A DNA stretch of 64,000 nt, from assembly GCF_001591645.1 (NCBI RefSeq), contig NZ_BCVH01000006.1, positions 124,001-188,000 on the forward strand, read 5' to 3'. The position numbers were made by a program, and so were the translations under genes. The DNA is from Robertmurraya korlensis NBRC 107688. GTDB taxonomy: Bacteria; Bacillota; Bacilli; Bacillales; Cytobacillaceae. The notes beneath the pieces were generated by a model. The model was not told the origin of the DNA. It worked only from the letters and a program-made list of their open reading frames with translations, and did no database searches. Numbering within the stretch: position 1 is the first letter of the stretch; the number at the start of each line of letters is the position of its first letter. This document shows positions 52,844 through 64,000 of the stretch, in pieces.

Positions 52844-53569
52844 ATGACCAGTCCGAAATTTAAACGCGTCGTACTAAAACTAAGTGGTGAAGCACTTGCT
52901 GGTGAGCAAGGGTTCGGAATTAATCCGAAAGTTATTAAGTCAGTTGCTGACCAAGTAAAAGAAATTGCAGATTTAGGTGTTGAAGTGGCCGTAGTCGTTG
53001 GTGGCGGAAATATCTGGCGAGGTAAAATTGGTGAGGAAATGGGAATGGATCGTGCAAATGCAGACTATATGGGTATGCTTGCAACGGTTATGAACTCATT
53101 GGCTCTTCAAGATAGTCTCGAACAATCAGGTGTGGAAACACGTGTACAATCTTCCATTGAGATGAGACAAGTCGCTGAACCTTATATTCGCAGACGAGCG
53201 ATTCGTCATCTTGAGAAGAAGCGAGTTGTTATTTTTGCAGCGGGTACTGGAAACCCTTATTTTTCAACCGATACAACAGCTGCTTTACGTGCTGCTGAAA
53301 TCGAAGCGGAAGTCATCTTAATGGCGAAGAATAACGTCGATGGAGTATACTCTGCTGACCCACGTATAGATAAAACAGCGAAGAAATATGATGAACTTTC
53401 TTATTTAGACGTACTTAAGGAAGGATTAGCTGTCATGGATTCTACTGCTTCTTCTTTATGTATGGATAACGATATACCACTTCTTGTTTTCTCTATTATG
53501 GAACAAGGAAACATCAAACGTGCCGTAATGGGAGAATCCATTGGGACTATTGTGAGGGGGAAAAAATAA
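52844..53569 (+). CDS. pyrH: UMP kinase
   Basis: 241 residues from ATG 52844, 5 bp from SD TGGAGG; the ATG at 52832 overlaps that SD. Phosphorylates UMP to UDP with ATP; an amino acid kinase fold unrelated to eukaryotic UMP kinases. Motifs: [18 protein letters not shown] (about 8-25), [13 protein letters not shown] (about 49-61), [23 protein letters not shown] (about 132-154) and [14 protein letters not shown]. The stop overlaps the frr start (TAATG), so the two are coupled. Confidence 0.98.
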   Translation: MTSPKFKRVVLKLSGEALAGEQGFGINPKVIKSVADQVKEIADLGVEVAVVVGGGNIWRGKIGEEMGMDRANADYMGMLATVMNSLALQDSLEQSGVETRVQSSIEMRQVAEPYIRRRAIRHLEKKRVVIFAAGTGNPYFSTDTTAALRAAEIEAEVILMAKNNVDGVYSADPRIDKTAKKYDELSYLDVLKEGLAVMDSTASSLCMDNDIPLLVFSIMEQGNIKRAVMGESIGTIVRGKK

Positions 53570-54126
53570 TGCCGAAACAAGTTGTTGCAAATGCGAAAGA
53601 CCGTATGATTAAAGCAATTGGGGCTTACACTCGTGAGCTTGCTGGAATTCGTGCTGGACGTGCGAATGCATCTATGCTCGATCGAATTACTGTCGACTAT
53701 TACGGAGCACCAACTCCAATTAACCAACTTGCTGGTGTTTCTGTACCAGAAGCGCGAATGCTCGTTATTCAACCATATGATAAATCTATTTTAAGTGATA
53801 TTGAAAAAGCAATCCTTAAATCAGATATTGGTATCACTCCGTCAAACGATGGAAGCATCATCCGCTTGGCAATTCCCCAGTTAACAGAAGAACGACGTAA
53901 GGAATTGGTAAAGGTGGTTAAGAAAGAATCAGAAGATGCGAAGGTTGCCGTTAGAAATATCCGTCGTGATGCGAATGATGACCTGAAAAAGCTTGAAAAG
54001 AATGGTGAAATCACTGAAGATGACCAACGTGGTTATTCTGATGACATTCAAAAATTAACGGACGAATATATTACAAAGGTTGACCAGCTAACAAAAGACA
54101 AAGAGAAGGAAATTTTAGAGGTTTAA
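53569..54126 (+). CDS. frr: Ribosome recycling factor
   Basis: 185 residues, ATG at 53569 overlapping the pyrH stop, SD TGAGGGGG. With EF-G it splits the post-termination ribosome. Family features: [53 protein letters not shown] near the start and [25 protein letters not shown] (about 129-153). The length is the usual 185 residues. It ends the rpsB-tsf-pyrH-frr cluster, and two terminators follow. Confidence 0.98.
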   Translation: MPKQVVANAKDRMIKAIGAYTRELAGIRAGRANASMLDRITVDYYGAPTPINQLAGVSVPEARMLVIQPYDKSILSDIEKAILKSDIGITPSNDGSIIRLAIPQLTEERRKELVKVVKKESEDAKVAVRNIRRDANDDLKKLEKNGEITEDDQRGYSDDIQKLTDEYITKVDQLTKDKEKEILEV

Positions 54127-54140
54127 TGAACCGAGAGAAT

Positions 54141-54166
54141 ACCCTCTATTTATAGGGGGTTTTTCT
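54141..54166 (+). terminator. Terminator after frr, first of two
   Basis: Stem ACCCTCTAT / ATAGGGGGT (one T-G pair), short loop, then TTTTTC. Confidence 0.8.
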
Positions 54167-54237
54167 ATTCTAATTGATTTCTTTTCCATGAGGTGCTTTA
54201 GTTTTATAGAGATATCTCTTCTCTTTTTTGGTATGAT

Positions 54238-54269
54238 AAAAGCAGGCAAATTTAGGTACCTGCTTTTTT
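54238..54269 (+). terminator. Second terminator before uppS, possibly bidirectional
   Basis: Stem AAAAGCAGG / CCTGCTTTT, 12-nt loop, with the T run continuing after the stem and A residues before it. Confidence 0.75.
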
Positions 54270-54290
54270 CATTACGCTCTTTTCCATTCA

Positions 54291-54327
54291 TACAATGGAA
54301 AACATTAAAATACAATGGATACATTGT
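54291..54327 (+). repeat. Direct and inverted ACAATG repeats upstream of uppS
   Basis: TACAATGGA occurs at 54291-54299 and again at 54311-54319, 20 bp apart (about two helical turns). The second copy is also the left arm of the inverted repeat ACAATG-GATA-CATTGT (54312-54327). It lies between the terminators and uppS and could be an operator, but no regulator is known to me. Confidence 0.45.
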
Positions 54328-54399
54328 GACTGGAGAGAAGCATTATTACAACTAAATGTAGTCTTTAGCCACATGATTACATTTTGGAGGAGCCGTCTT

Positions 54400-55173
54400 A
54401 TGTTAGAGAAAATAAAGCTTTGGAAGAATAAACCATCATCCGAACTTAGCGACCGTATAACAACCATAAAAAATCAATCTGTACCAGGACATATTGCCAT
54501 TATTATGGATGGGAATGGACGTTGGGCGAAAAAAAGAGCGCTGCCGAGAGTAGCCGGTCATCATGAAGGAATGAAGGTTGTCCGTAAAATCACGAAGCTT
54601 GCAAATCAATTAGGAGTATCCACCTTAACGTTATATGCATTTTCTACGGAAAACTGGAAACGTCCTAAAATGGAAGTTGATTATTTAATGAAATTACCGG
54701 AGGAGTTTTTAGGAACCTTTCTCCCAGAATTGATAGAGGAAAATGTCCAAGTACGAATGATTGGATATAAGGAAAGTCTCCCTGCCCATACGCTTAATGC
54801 GATTAACCGAGCAATAGATGATACAAAGGACAATGATGGGTTAGTGTTAAACTTTGCTCTTAATTATGGAAGTAGGGCGGAAATCCTAGAAGCAGTAAAA
54901 AACGTCTTAAAAGACCACAAAAGTGGTATACTGACAGAGAATAATATTAATGAAGAAGTATTCTCGAACTACTTAATGACAAGTGAATTAAATGATCCGG
55001 ATCTACTCATTCGTACGAGTGGTGAAATTCGGTTAAGTAACTTTATGCTCTGGCAACTAGCTTATACGGAGTTTTGGTTTACAGACGTATTATGGCCAGA
55101 CTTCTCAGAAGAACACTTAGTCGAAGCAATCGAAGTATTCCAAAACCGTCAAAGGCGGTTTGGGGGAGTATAA
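54400..55173 (+). CDS. uppS: Isoprenyl transferase (undecaprenyl diphosphate synthase)
   Basis: 257 residues from ATG 54400 with SD TTGGAGGAG; the ATG at 54295 has no SD and would add 35 unlikely residues. Makes the C55 lipid carrier of cell-wall synthesis from FPP and IPP by cis condensation. Motifs: HIAIIMDGNGRWAKKRALPRVAGHHEGM with catalytic Asp37, STENWKRPKMEVDYLM, and DLLIRTSGEIRLSNFMLWQLAYTEFWFTDVLWPDF with the IPP-binding Arg residues. Begins a new transcription unit with cdsA, dxr and rasP. Confidence 0.98.
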   Translation: MLEKIKLWKNKPSSELSDRITTIKNQSVPGHIAIIMDGNGRWAKKRALPRVAGHHEGMKVVRKITKLANQLGVSTLTLYAFSTENWKRPKMEVDYLMKLPEEFLGTFLPELIEENVQVRMIGYKESLPAHTLNAINRAIDDTKDNDGLVLNFALNYGSRAEILEAVKNVLKDHKSGILTENNINEEVFSNYLMTSELNDPDLLIRTSGEIRLSNFMLWQLAYTEFWFTDVLWPDFSEEHLVEAIEVFQNRQRRFGGV

Positions 55174-55194
55174 TAAAGGTGTTGACACAATAAG

Positions 55195-55986
55195 ATGAAA
55201 CAAAGAATTATTTCAGCAATTATCTTCGGGGCAATTTTTCTACCATTAGTGATTTTGGGTAAATTACCCTTTGTATTATTAGTGTATGTTCTAGCAACGG
55301 TTGCGCTTTATGAGCTGTTAAAAATGAGAAGTATTCAATTAGTCTCCATTCCTGGACTAATCTCAATGTTTGTGCTTTGGATTTTTTTACTACCACGGCA
55401 GCTGCATAATATAGTTGGACCGATGCACTATACAAAGGTTGAATTTGCCCTTTTAGCTGTTTTGCTTCTGTTAACTTACACGGTTGTAACAAAGAACCGC
55501 TTTACTTTCGATGATGTTTCTTTTTCAATAATGGCAACATTATATATTGGAATGGGATTTTTCTATTTTATTGAAATAAGAGAAACAGCTGGGCTCATGT
55601 TTATTTTTTATTCCCTATTTATTGTGTGGGCAACAGATTCAGGTGCGTATTTTATTGGGCGAGCAATGGGGAAAAATAAACTATGGCCTGACATTAGCCC
55701 AAACAAAACAGTTGAAGGATTTATCGGAGGCATTGTTTGTGCTGTTATTGTAGCTATATTCTTTGCCTTGTTCTCTCTTGAAACGGTATCCACAGTTAGA
55801 CTTCTTATCGTAACAGTCTTCTTATCTATTTTTGGACAGGTTGGCGATTTAGTCGAATCAGCACTTAAAAGACACTATAATGTAAAGGATTCAGGCAATA
55901 TTATGCCTGGTCATGGTGGCATTTTGGATCGATTTGATAGCTTGCTGTTTGTTTGGCCGGTCTTATATTTTATTTTGCTACCGTAA
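55195..55986 (+). CDS. cdsA: Phosphatidate cytidylyltransferase
   Basis: 263 residues, ATG at 55195 with SD AAAGGTG. Makes CDP-diacylglycerol, the branch point of phospholipid synthesis. About seven hydrophobic helices. The CDS signature near the C terminus is QVGDLVESALKRHYNVKDSGNIMPGHGGILDRFDSL (about 217-252). DSGAYFIGRAMGKNKLWPDISPNKTVEG (about 148-175) is the second conserved block. It follows uppS closely (21 bp) and both supply membrane lipid pathways. Confidence 0.97.
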   Translation: MKQRIISAIIFGAIFLPLVILGKLPFVLLVYVLATVALYELLKMRSIQLVSIPGLISMFVLWIFLLPRQLHNIVGPMHYTKVEFALLAVLLLLTYTVVTKNRFTFDDVSFSIMATLYIGMGFFYFIEIRETAGLMFIFYSLFIVWATDSGAYFIGRAMGKNKLWPDISPNKTVEGFIGGIVCAVIVAIFFALFSLETVSTVRLLIVTVFLSIFGQVGDLVESALKRHYNVKDSGNIMPGHGGILDRFDSLLFVWPVLYFILLP

Positions 55987-56042
55987 CATCATATAAGGGA
56001 ATCTTTTTAGAAGTTTCTCGCTTTTGAATCGGAGTTGGAAAA

Positions 56043-57185
56043 ATGAAGTACATAAGTTTATTAGGTTCAACTGGTTCTATCGGAACACAAACACTTGATA
56101 TAATAAAAGAGCACCCTACAGAGTTCTCATTGGCAGCCATGTCTGTAGGCAGAAATGTTAATTTAGCTAGACAGATTATAGCAGAATTTCATCCTGAATT
56201 AGTTTGTATGCTGGAGAAGGATGATGCGGAGAGTTTGAAGCTAGAATTTCCGAAAATAAGCTTTACTTACGGGCCAGAAGGCTTAAGTGAAGTAGCTGTA
56301 TATAAGAAATCTACTATTTTAGTGAATGCAGTCATGGGGAGTGTTGGTTTAGAACCTACACTTCATGCGATTGAAGCAGGAAAAACAATTGCCCTAGCGA
56401 ATAAGGAGACACTAGTTACAGCCGGACATATCGTAATGGAAGCTGTACGTCGAAACCAAGTCCCATTATTACCAGTAGATAGTGAGCATTCCGCTATTTT
56501 TCAAGCTCTACAAGGGGAATATGAAAAGAATATCGACAAGCTCATTTTAACGGCATCAGGGGGGAGCTTCCGTGATCGTACACGAAATGAGTTAGAAAAT
56601 GTTACAGTTCAGGATGCTCTAAATCACCCAAACTGGTCGATGGGTGCAAAGATCACGATTGACTCTGCGACTATGATGAACAAAGGGTTAGAGGTCATTG
56701 AAGCACATTGGATGTTTGGTGTTCCCTATGAAAACATTGATGTAGTTCTACATAAGGAGAGTATCATTCATTCAATGATTGAGTTTCATGATAGTAGTGT
56801 AATGGCGCAATTGGGTACTCCAGATATGAGAGTTCCCATCCAATATGCGTTAACGTTCCCCAATCGCTTACCACTAAAAACAGCTCAAAGATTAAACTTA
56901 GCGAAGGTCGGTCAACTCCATTTTGCCGAGATGGATATGGAAAGATTTCGCTGCCTAAAATTTGCCTATGAAGCAGGAATGGCTGGGGGGACCCTTCCGA
57001 CCGTCCTTAATGCGGCAAATGAAATAGCGGTCGAGGCGTTTCTAAAAGGAAAGATCACCTTTTTGCAAATTGAAGATTTAATTGAAAATACGTTAACGAA
57101 CCATCAATCAATAATGGAGCCAAGTTTAGCCGAGATTAAAGCGGTTGACGTTGATACACGCAAGTATGTGAATTCACTTCTATAA
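56043..57185 (+). CDS. dxr: 1-deoxy-D-xylulose 5-phosphate reductoisomerase
   Basis: 380 residues, ATG at 56043 with SD CGGAGTTGG. Second step of the MEP isoprenoid pathway (DXP to MEP, NADPH and a divalent metal). NADPH-binding GSTGSIG is at 8-14, the metal site in [13 protein letters not shown] near 145-157, ASGGSFRD near 177, [32 protein letters not shown] near 198-229, and [12 protein letters not shown]. Clustered with uppS, which uses its product downstream. Confidence 0.98.
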   Translation: MKYISLLGSTGSIGTQTLDIIKEHPTEFSLAAMSVGRNVNLARQIIAEFHPELVCMLEKDDAESLKLEFPKISFTYGPEGLSEVAVYKKSTILVNAVMGSVGLEPTLHAIEAGKTIALANKETLVTAGHIVMEAVRRNQVPLLPVDSEHSAIFQALQGEYEKNIDKLILTASGGSFRDRTRNELENVTVQDALNHPNWSMGAKITIDSATMMNKGLEVIEAHWMFGVPYENIDVVLHKESIIHSMIEFHDSSVMAQLGTPDMRVPIQYALTFPNRLPLKTAQRLNLAKVGQLHFAEMDMERFRCLKFAYEAGMAGGTLPTVLNAANEIAVEAFLKGKITFLQIEDLIENTLTNHQSIMEPSLAEIKAVDVDTRKYVNSLL

Positions 57186-57202
57186 AAAAAGGTGGTTATA
57201 AT

Positions 57203-58462
57203 TTGAACACAGTCATAGCCTTTATCATTATTTTTGGGGCACTCGTATTTTTCCATGAATTAGGACATTTTATCTTTGCAAAACGGGCAGGTATTCTTTG
57301 TCGTGAATTTGCAATTGGAATGGGTCCGAAAGTCTTTTCTTATAAAAAAGGTGAGACACTCTATACGATTCGTTTGTTGCCGATTGGTGGATATGTTCGC
57401 ATGGCTGGTGAAGATCCCGAGATGGCTGAAATTAAACCAGGCTATCGTGTAGGGCTAATACTAGATAAGAATGAAGTGATTGAGAAAATCATTTTAAACA
57501 ACAAAGAAAAGTATCCGGATGCAAGAATCATTGAAGTGGAATATGCAGATATTGAACAAAAATTACTAATCAAAGGTTATGAAGAAGGAGAAGAAGATAG
57601 CTTAAAAACCTTCTCTATTAGTAGAAATGCATATTTAGTTGAAAACGGTACGGAAACGCTGATCGCTCCATATGATCGTCAGTTTGTTTCAAAAACGTTA
57701 GGGCAAAGAACCATGGCCATTTTCGCAGGTCCAATGATGAACTTTGTTTTAGCATTTCTAATTTTTGTTGTGATTGCATTATGGCAAGGAGTCCCAACCA
57801 ATGAGCCTATCTTAGGAAAGTTAACTTCTGATGGAATGGCAATGCAATCGGGATTACAAGAAGGGGACGAGGTTCAAAGTATTGATGGTGGGGAAATATC
57901 TACTTGGCAAGATGTAGTAGAAATTATACGCCAAAACCCCGAAAATGAACTAGAGTTTTTAGTTTCTAGGAACGGTGAAGAGCTTGAAATCCCGGTTACA
58001 CCAAAAGCACAGGACGTGGATGGTACAGAAATAGGTATCATTGGCGTATATAACCCAATGGAAAAATCTCCTTTAAAGTCTGTTACGTATGGGTTTAAGG
58101 AAGTGTATTATTGGACGGTAGAGATTTTCTCTATGCTTGGAAAATTAATCGTTGGACAATTCTCGATTGATGCTCTGTCTGGGCCAGTTGGTATTTATGA
58201 ATCAACTGCCACCGTTGCTAAATCTGGGGTTATGTACCTAATGAAGTGGGCGGGAATCTTAAGTATTAATCTTGGGATTATGAATTTACTACCAATTCCT
58301 GCTTTAGACGGTGGAAGATTAATGTTTTTTGCAGTGGAAGCATTAAGAGGAAAGCCGATTGATCGTCAAAAAGAAGGAATGGTTCATTTTATTGGATTTG
58401 CTCTTTTGATGCTCCTTATGCTGGTCGTTACTTGGAATGATATTCAAAGGATATTCCTTTAA
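57203..58462 (+). CDS. rasP: Regulator of sigma-W protease RasP (RseP/YluC)
   Basis: 419 residues, TTG at 57203 with SD AAAGGTGG. Site-2 intramembrane metalloprotease that in B. subtilis cleaves RsiW and clears signal-peptide remnants. The zinc motif HELGH (His18, Glu19, His22) lies in the first helix, followed by GMGPKVFSYKKGETLYTIRLLPIGGYVRMAGED. A PDZ domain covers about 190-275 (SDGMAMQSGLQEGDEVQSIDGG). The second active-site element NLLPIPALDGGRLMF is near 360-374. Four transmembrane helices. An insertion of roughly 60 residues (about 80-140) before the central helix is common in Bacillus. Confidence 0.97.
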   Translation: MNTVIAFIIIFGALVFFHELGHFIFAKRAGILCREFAIGMGPKVFSYKKGETLYTIRLLPIGGYVRMAGEDPEMAEIKPGYRVGLILDKNEVIEKIILNNKEKYPDARIIEVEYADIEQKLLIKGYEEGEEDSLKTFSISRNAYLVENGTETLIAPYDRQFVSKTLGQRTMAIFAGPMMNFVLAFLIFVVIALWQGVPTNEPILGKLTSDGMAMQSGLQEGDEVQSIDGGEISTWQDVVEIIRQNPENELEFLVSRNGEELEIPVTPKAQDVDGTEIGIIGVYNPMEKSPLKSVTYGFKEVYYWTVEIFSMLGKLIVGQFSIDALSGPVGIYESTATVAKSGVMYLMKWAGILSINLGIMNLLPIPALDGGRLMFFAVEALRGKPIDRQKEGMVHFIGFALLMLLMLVVTWNDIQRIFL

Positions 58463-58471
58463 TCTGACATG

Positions 58472-58515
58472 AGGCTGTCCCACAATGAGGTGTCAGACAC
58501 TTCTAGGGGCAGCCT
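58472..58515 (+). terminator. Two-tier hairpin between rasP and proS
   Basis: Outer stem AGGCTGTCCC / GGGGCAGCCT (one G-U, 10 bp) encloses an inner stem GAGGTGTC / GACACTTC (one G-U). It is followed by TAAAATATAA and not by a T run. AGGCTGTCCC hairpins of this kind are, as I recall, common dispersed 3'-end elements in Bacillaceae; this one may be a terminator or an mRNA 3'-end stabiliser. Confidence 0.6.
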
Positions 58516-58562
58516 TAAAATATAAATAATTATAAAATGATACGTCGAAGAGGTGCTAGTAG

Positions 58563-60260
<1,698 letters not shown>

Positions 60261-60272
60261 TACATCAATCAT

Positions 60273-60304
60273 TCGGATCCGTTCATCGCGGGTCCGATTT
60301 TTTT
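60273..60304 (+). terminator. Terminator after proS
   Basis: Stem TCGGATCC / GGGTCCGA (one T-G pair), 9-nt loop, then a run of seven T. Confidence 0.88.
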
Positions 60305-60360
60305 CCCATTGATTGGTTATAAAAGCTTATCTGTTTAAAAGGCTTTCAATAATTTCTTTA

Positions 60361-60369
60361 TGATATAAT
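60361..60369 (+). promoter_or_regulatory. Extended -10 promoter for polC
   Basis: TGATATAAT: an extended TGN element and a perfect TATAAT (60364-60369), 45 bp before polC. The -35 is weak, as is usual for extended -10 promoters. Confidence 0.55.
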
Positions 60370-60413
60370 AACTACTAGTTTGAAATAGAGATGAAATGGA
60401 GAGGAGAGAGTTG

Positions 60414-63400
60414 ATGAACGGATCATCTGGTAAGGAACGATTCCAACTATTACTCCAGCAGCTACAACTAACGGATGATATGATCATGCCGTATTTTCAA
60501 GATGCTATGATTGAAAAAGTATTAATTGAAAAATCTAAGAGACAATGGAGTTTTTATTTTTCGTTTGAGAAGATTTTGCCAATTAAAGTCTACCAAACGT
60601 TCACGAATAAATTACAAACAACATTCTCACATATTGCATCAGTCTCATACACGATACAGGTAAGAGATCAGCAAATGACAGAGGATTTAATATTAGAGTA
60701 TTGGAATAGCTGCATTCAGCAAATTGATGGCATATCACCACCACTTATTAAACTATTAAATGAACAAAAGCCAAAAGTCCAAGGAGCGAAAATTACTATT
60801 TTTGTTGGCAACGAGCTTGAAGGCTTAGCAATAAAAAGGAAATATGCAGGCTTTATTTCTGATGCATACGGTTTTTTCGGATTTCCCCAAGTAGTGATTG
60901 ATACTGAGATCAACACAGAAGCTTCTACGGAACAGTATGAACAATTTCTTGAGGCGAAAAAGAGGGAAGACAAGGAAAGAGGCATGCAAGCGGCGATTGA
61001 GATGGAGAAGCAGGAAGCCGAGAAGGAAGCTGCCGGCGGTACGGGTGAATATACCGGTCCATTAACGATTGGATTAACAATTAAGGATGATTCTGATTTT
61101 AGGAAAATCCAAGATATTGTTGATGAAGAACGTAGAGTAGTCGTAGAGGGGTATATTTTTGCTGCTGAAACACGAGAGCTTCGTAGTGGAAGAACTCTAT
61201 TAACCTTTAAAGTTACTGATTATACTAGCTCAATTATGGTAAAAATGTTCTCTCGTGATAAAGAGGATGCGGCTCTCTTCCAAAACGTGAAAAAGGGCAT
61301 GTGGGTAAAAGTTCGAGGAAGCATTCAAAACGATACATTTGTCCGTGACTTAGTTATGATTGGAAACGATATTAATGAAATTAAGCCCATTGAGCGTCAG
61401 GATACGTCAAGCGAAAAGCGTGTAGAACTTCATCTACACACGCCAATGAGCCAAATGGACGCTGTGTCACCAGTTAGTGCATTAGTTTCTCAAGCAAAAA
61501 AATGGGGACATAAAGCCATTGCAATTACCGACCACGCGGTAGCACAATCTTTTCCGGAAGCATTTGGAGCCGGGAAAAAGAACGATATAAAGATTTTGTA
61601 CGGGGTGGAAGTTAACCTTGTAAATGACGGGGTTCCGATTGCGTATAACGAAGCGGAGAGAATCCTTGCAGACGAGACGTATGTGGTATTTGACGTTGAG
61701 ACAACAGGTTTATCGGCTGTTTATAATACGATTATTGAATTGGCTGCAGTTAAGATTAAAGATGGAGAAATCATTGACCGATTTGAGGCTTTTGCTAATC
61801 CGCATCATCCTTTATCTGCAACGATTATGAATTTGACAGGAATTACCGATGATATGTTGAAGGATGCGCCAGAGGTAGAAGAGGTACTTGGTAAATTTAA
61901 AGAGTGGACAGGCGATGACACCCTAGTTGCGCATAACGCTTCTTTTGATATGGGGTTTTTAAATGTTGGCTATAAGAAATACGGCCTCGGACGTGCAGAG
62001 AACCCGGTCATAGATACGTTAGAGTTAGCGCGTTTCTTATATCCTGATATGAAAAATCATCGATTAAATACGTTAGCTAAGAAATTTAACATTGAGTTAA
62101 CTCAGCATCACCGTGCGATTTATGACACGGAAGCAACCGGCTATCTGTTATTGACGATGCTGAAGGATGTTATGGAAAAGGGAATACAGTATCATAATCA
62201 ACTGAATGACAATATGGGCCAAGGAAATGCATATCAACGAGCAAGACCCTACCATTGCACGCTTTTAGCTCAAAATGAAATTGGATTAAAAAACTTATTT
62301 AAGTTAGTATCTATTTCTCATTTAAACTATTTTTACCGTGTTCCGAGAATTCCACGGTCTGTATTACAAAAGCATCGCGAAGGAATTTTAATTGGTTCTG
62401 GTTGTGATAAAGGTGAAGTATTCGAGGGAATGATGCAAAAGGCTCCTGAAGAAGTAGAAGAGCCAGCACGTTTCTACGATTACATCGAGGTACATCCAAA
62501 AGCAGTATATGCTCATTTATTAGAGTTAGAGCTAGTTAATGATGAAAAATCATTAGAGGATATTATAGCTAATATAGTGAAACTTGGTGAAAAGCTAGAG
62601 ATTCCGGTTGTTGCGACTGGAAATGTACATTACCTAAACCCAAATGATAAAATTTATCGGAAAATATTAGTGAACTCTCAAGGTGGAGCAAATCCGCTTA
62701 ATCGTCATAATTTACCTGATGTTCATTTCCGTACGACGAATGAAATGCTAGATGCATTTTCATTTTTAGGAAAAGAAAAAGCACGTGAGATTGTTATTAC
62801 AAATACTAATAAAGTTGCTGATATGATAGATACGATCAAGCCGATTAAGGATGACTTGTATACTCCTAAAATTGAAGGCGCCGATGAAGAAATGCGTAAA
62901 ATGAGTTACGATATGGCAAAAAGCATTTACGGTGACGAGCTTCCAGAAATTGTAGAGGCTAGACTTGAAAAAGAACTAAAGAGTATTATAGGACACGGGT
63001 TTGCCGTTATCTATCTGATCTCACATAAGCTTGTTAAAAAATCACTTGATGATGGGTACCTAGTAGGTTCGCGTGGATCGGTTGGTTCTTCCCTTGTTGC
63101 TACAATGACAGAGATAACGGAAGTAAATCCATTACCGCCACATTATGTTTGTCCGGCATGTAAACATTCGGAATTCTTTAATGACGGTTCCGTTGGTTCA
63201 GGATTTGACTTGCCTGACAAGGATTGTCCAAACTGTGGAAGCAAATATAAAAAAGACGGGCACGATATTCCGTTCGAGACGTTCCTAGGTTTCAAAGGTG
63301 ATAAAGTTCCCGATATAGACTTGAACTTCTCCGGAGAGTACCAACCACGTGCTCATAATTATACGAAGGTACTGTTTGGTGAGGATTATGTATATCGTGC

Positions 63401-64000
63401 GGGTACGATTGGTACGGTCGCTGATAAGACAGCTTTTGGTTACGTGAAGGCTTATCAGCAAGATAATAATCTGCAAATTCGTGGAGCTGAAATTGAAAGA
63501 CTTGCGATGGGCTGTACCGGTGTAAAAAGAACAACTGGTCAGCATCCAGGGGGAATTATCGTTGTACCGGATTATATGGAAATCTATGATTTTACGCCGA
63601 TACAATTCCCAGCAGATGATAAAACGTCTGAATGGAAAACCACTCACTTTGACTTCCATTCCATTCATGATAACTTGCTAAAACTCGATATTCTTGGGCA
63701 CGATGATCCAACCGTTATTCGTATGCTCCAGGACTTAAGTGGAATTGATCCGAAGACCATTCCAACCGATGATCCTGAAGTAATGAAGATATTTAGTGGG
63801 ACGGAAGCACTTGGAGTCACAGAAGAACAAATTATGTGTAAAACTGGAACACTTGGTATTCCTGAATTCGGAACGCGTTTCGTAAGACAAATGCTTGAAG
63901 ATACGAAACCTACCACTTTCTCGGAGTTGGTCCAAATTTCAGGGCTTTCCCATGGTACAGATGTATGGTTAGGGAATGCACAAGAACTTATCCACAATAA
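60414..64000 (+). CDS. polC: DNA polymerase III PolC-type alpha subunit (3' end outside window)
   Basis: About 1195 codons are visible from ATG 60414 (SD GGAGAGGAGAG), with no stop; the family is about 1435-1440 residues, so roughly 240 are missing. PolC is the main replicative polymerase of low-GC Gram-positives. Order of domains: N-terminal domain, OB fold (about 235-320, [19 protein letters not shown]), first PHP part with [16 protein letters not shown], inserted DEDDh proofreading exonuclease with FDVETTGLS (near 426) and [10 protein letters not shown], second PHP part, zinc finger CPACKH ... CPNCGS (near 913-942), and palm residues [16 protein letters not shown] (near 965-980). Confidence 0.98.
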   Translation, partial: MNGSSGKERFQLLLQQLQLTDDMIMPYFQDAMIEKVLIEKSKRQWSFYFSFEKILPIKVYQTFTNKLQTTFSHIASVSYTIQVRDQQMTEDLILEYWNSCIQQIDGISPPLIKLLNEQKPKVQGAKITIFVGNELEGLAIKRKYAGFISDAYGFFGFPQVVIDTEINTEASTEQYEQFLEAKKREDKERGMQAAIEMEKQEAEKEAAGGTGEYTGPLTIGLTIKDDSDFRKIQDIVDEERRVVVEGYIFAAETRELRSGRTLLTFKVTDYTSSIMVKMFSRDKEDAALFQNVKKGMWVKVRGSIQNDTFVRDLVMIGNDINEIKPIERQDTSSEKRVELHLHTPMSQMDAVSPVSALVSQAKKWGHKAIAITDHAVAQSFPEAFGAGKKNDIKILYGVEVNLVNDGVPIAYNEAERILADETYVVFDVETTGLSAVYNTIIELAAVKIKDGEIIDRFEAFANPHHPLSATIMNLTGITDDMLKDAPEVEEVLGKFKEWTGDDTLVAHNASFDMGFLNVGYKKYGLGRAENPVIDTLELARFLYPDMKNHRLNTLAKKFNIELTQHHRAIYDTEATGYLLLTMLKDVMEKGIQYHNQLNDNMGQGNAYQRARPYHCTLLAQNEIGLKNLFKLVSISHLNYFYRVPRIPRSVLQKHREGILIGSGCDKGEVFEGMMQKAPEEVEEPARFYDYIEVHPKAVYAHLLELELVNDEKSLEDIIANIVKLGEKLEIPVVATGNVHYLNPNDKIYRKILVNSQGGANPLNRHNLPDVHFRTTNEMLDAFSFLGKEKAREIVITNTNKVADMIDTIKPIKDDLYTPKIEGADEEMRKMSYDMAKSIYGDELPEIVEARLEKELKSIIGHGFAVIYLISHKLVKKSLDDGYLVGSRGSVGSSLVATMTEITEVNPLPPHYVCPACKHSEFFNDGSVGSGFDLPDKDCPNCGSKYKKDGHDIPFETFLGFKGDKVPDIDLNFSGEYQPRAHNYTKVLFGEDYVYRAGTIGTVADKTAFGYVKAYQQDNNLQIRGAEIERLAMGCTGVKRTTGQHPGGIIVVPDYMEIYDFTPIQFPADDKTSEWKTTHFDFHSIHDNLLKLDILGHDDPTVIRMLQDLSGIDPKTIPTDDPEVMKIFSGTEALGVTEEQIMCKTGTLGIPEFGTRFVRQMLEDTKPTTFSELVQISGLSHGTDVWLGNAQELIHN

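Noticed and set aside
58463-58562. T-box riboswitch before proS
   Set aside because: The gap is only 100 bp and has no T-box sequence or specifier-loop structure; it holds only the two-tier hairpin.
63285-63997. Minus-strand frames at the window end
   Set aside because: They are antisense to the conserved palm region of polC, whose frame is open from 60414 to the end.

Overview
The window is one continuous chromosomal stretch from a low-GC Gram-positive bacterium of the Bacillaceae. The gene order smc-ftsY-ylxM-ffh-rpsP ... sucCD-dprA-topA-trmFO-xerC-hslVU-codY, then the long fla/che operon, then rpsB-tsf-pyrH-frr-uppS-cdsA-dxr-rasP-proS-polC matches the Bacillus subtilis order as I know it. 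The proteins also carry Bacillus-type signatures: FliY instead of FliN, CheC/CheD, PolC with an internal exonuclease, CodY, and SwrB/SwrD-type motility factors. A signal peptidase gene sits between rplS and rbgA, which B. subtilis lacks at this place. The species cannot be named from the sequence alone. Almost every base is coding on the + strand, and no prophage, insertion sequence, CRISPR array, tRNA or rRNA was seen.

Layout. 1-4.2 kb: 3' end of smc and the SRP pathway (ftsY, ylxM, ffh), then rpsP and khpA. 4.3-8.1 kb: ribosome maturation and tRNA modification (ylqD, rimM, trmD, rplS with an L19-type leader), lepB and rbgA. 8.1-11.0 kb: rnhB with ylqG and ylqH, which look like a FliK-like and a FlhB-C-like protein outside the flagellar operon; an exact sigma-D -10 octamer lies just upstream. 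11.0-16.6 kb: sucCD, dprA, topA. 16.6-22.1 kb: trmFO, xerC, hslV, hslU, codY. 22.3-50.7 kb: the fla/che operon, from flgB to a swrB-like gene, about 35 genes for basal body, export apparatus, hook, switch, chemotaxis and sigma-D, many joined by overlaps of a few bases. 50.7-60.3 kb: rpsB, tsf, pyrH, frr (translation), uppS, cdsA, dxr, rasP (isoprenoid and lipid synthesis, intramembrane proteolysis), proS. 60.4-64.0 kb: polC, cut by the window end.

Noncoding structure is the least ordinary part. Two about 117-bp intergenic elements (16671-16786 on the minus strand; 52614-52730 on the plus strand, followed by a 30-bp truncated copy exactly 120 bp downstream) share conserved ends, the same stem lengths and an identical CCTG loop. 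Their stem sequences differ by paired, compensatory changes, so they look like members of a dispersed structured-RNA or REP-like family. Other points worth checking are a strong hairpin terminator inside the fla/che operon directly before sigD, a hairpin that decides the start of swrD, a folded rpsB leader, and several long 3' hairpins without a U tract.

All coordinates, motifs and base pairings were read by eye. Promoters and regulatory sites are consensus matches, not measured sites.
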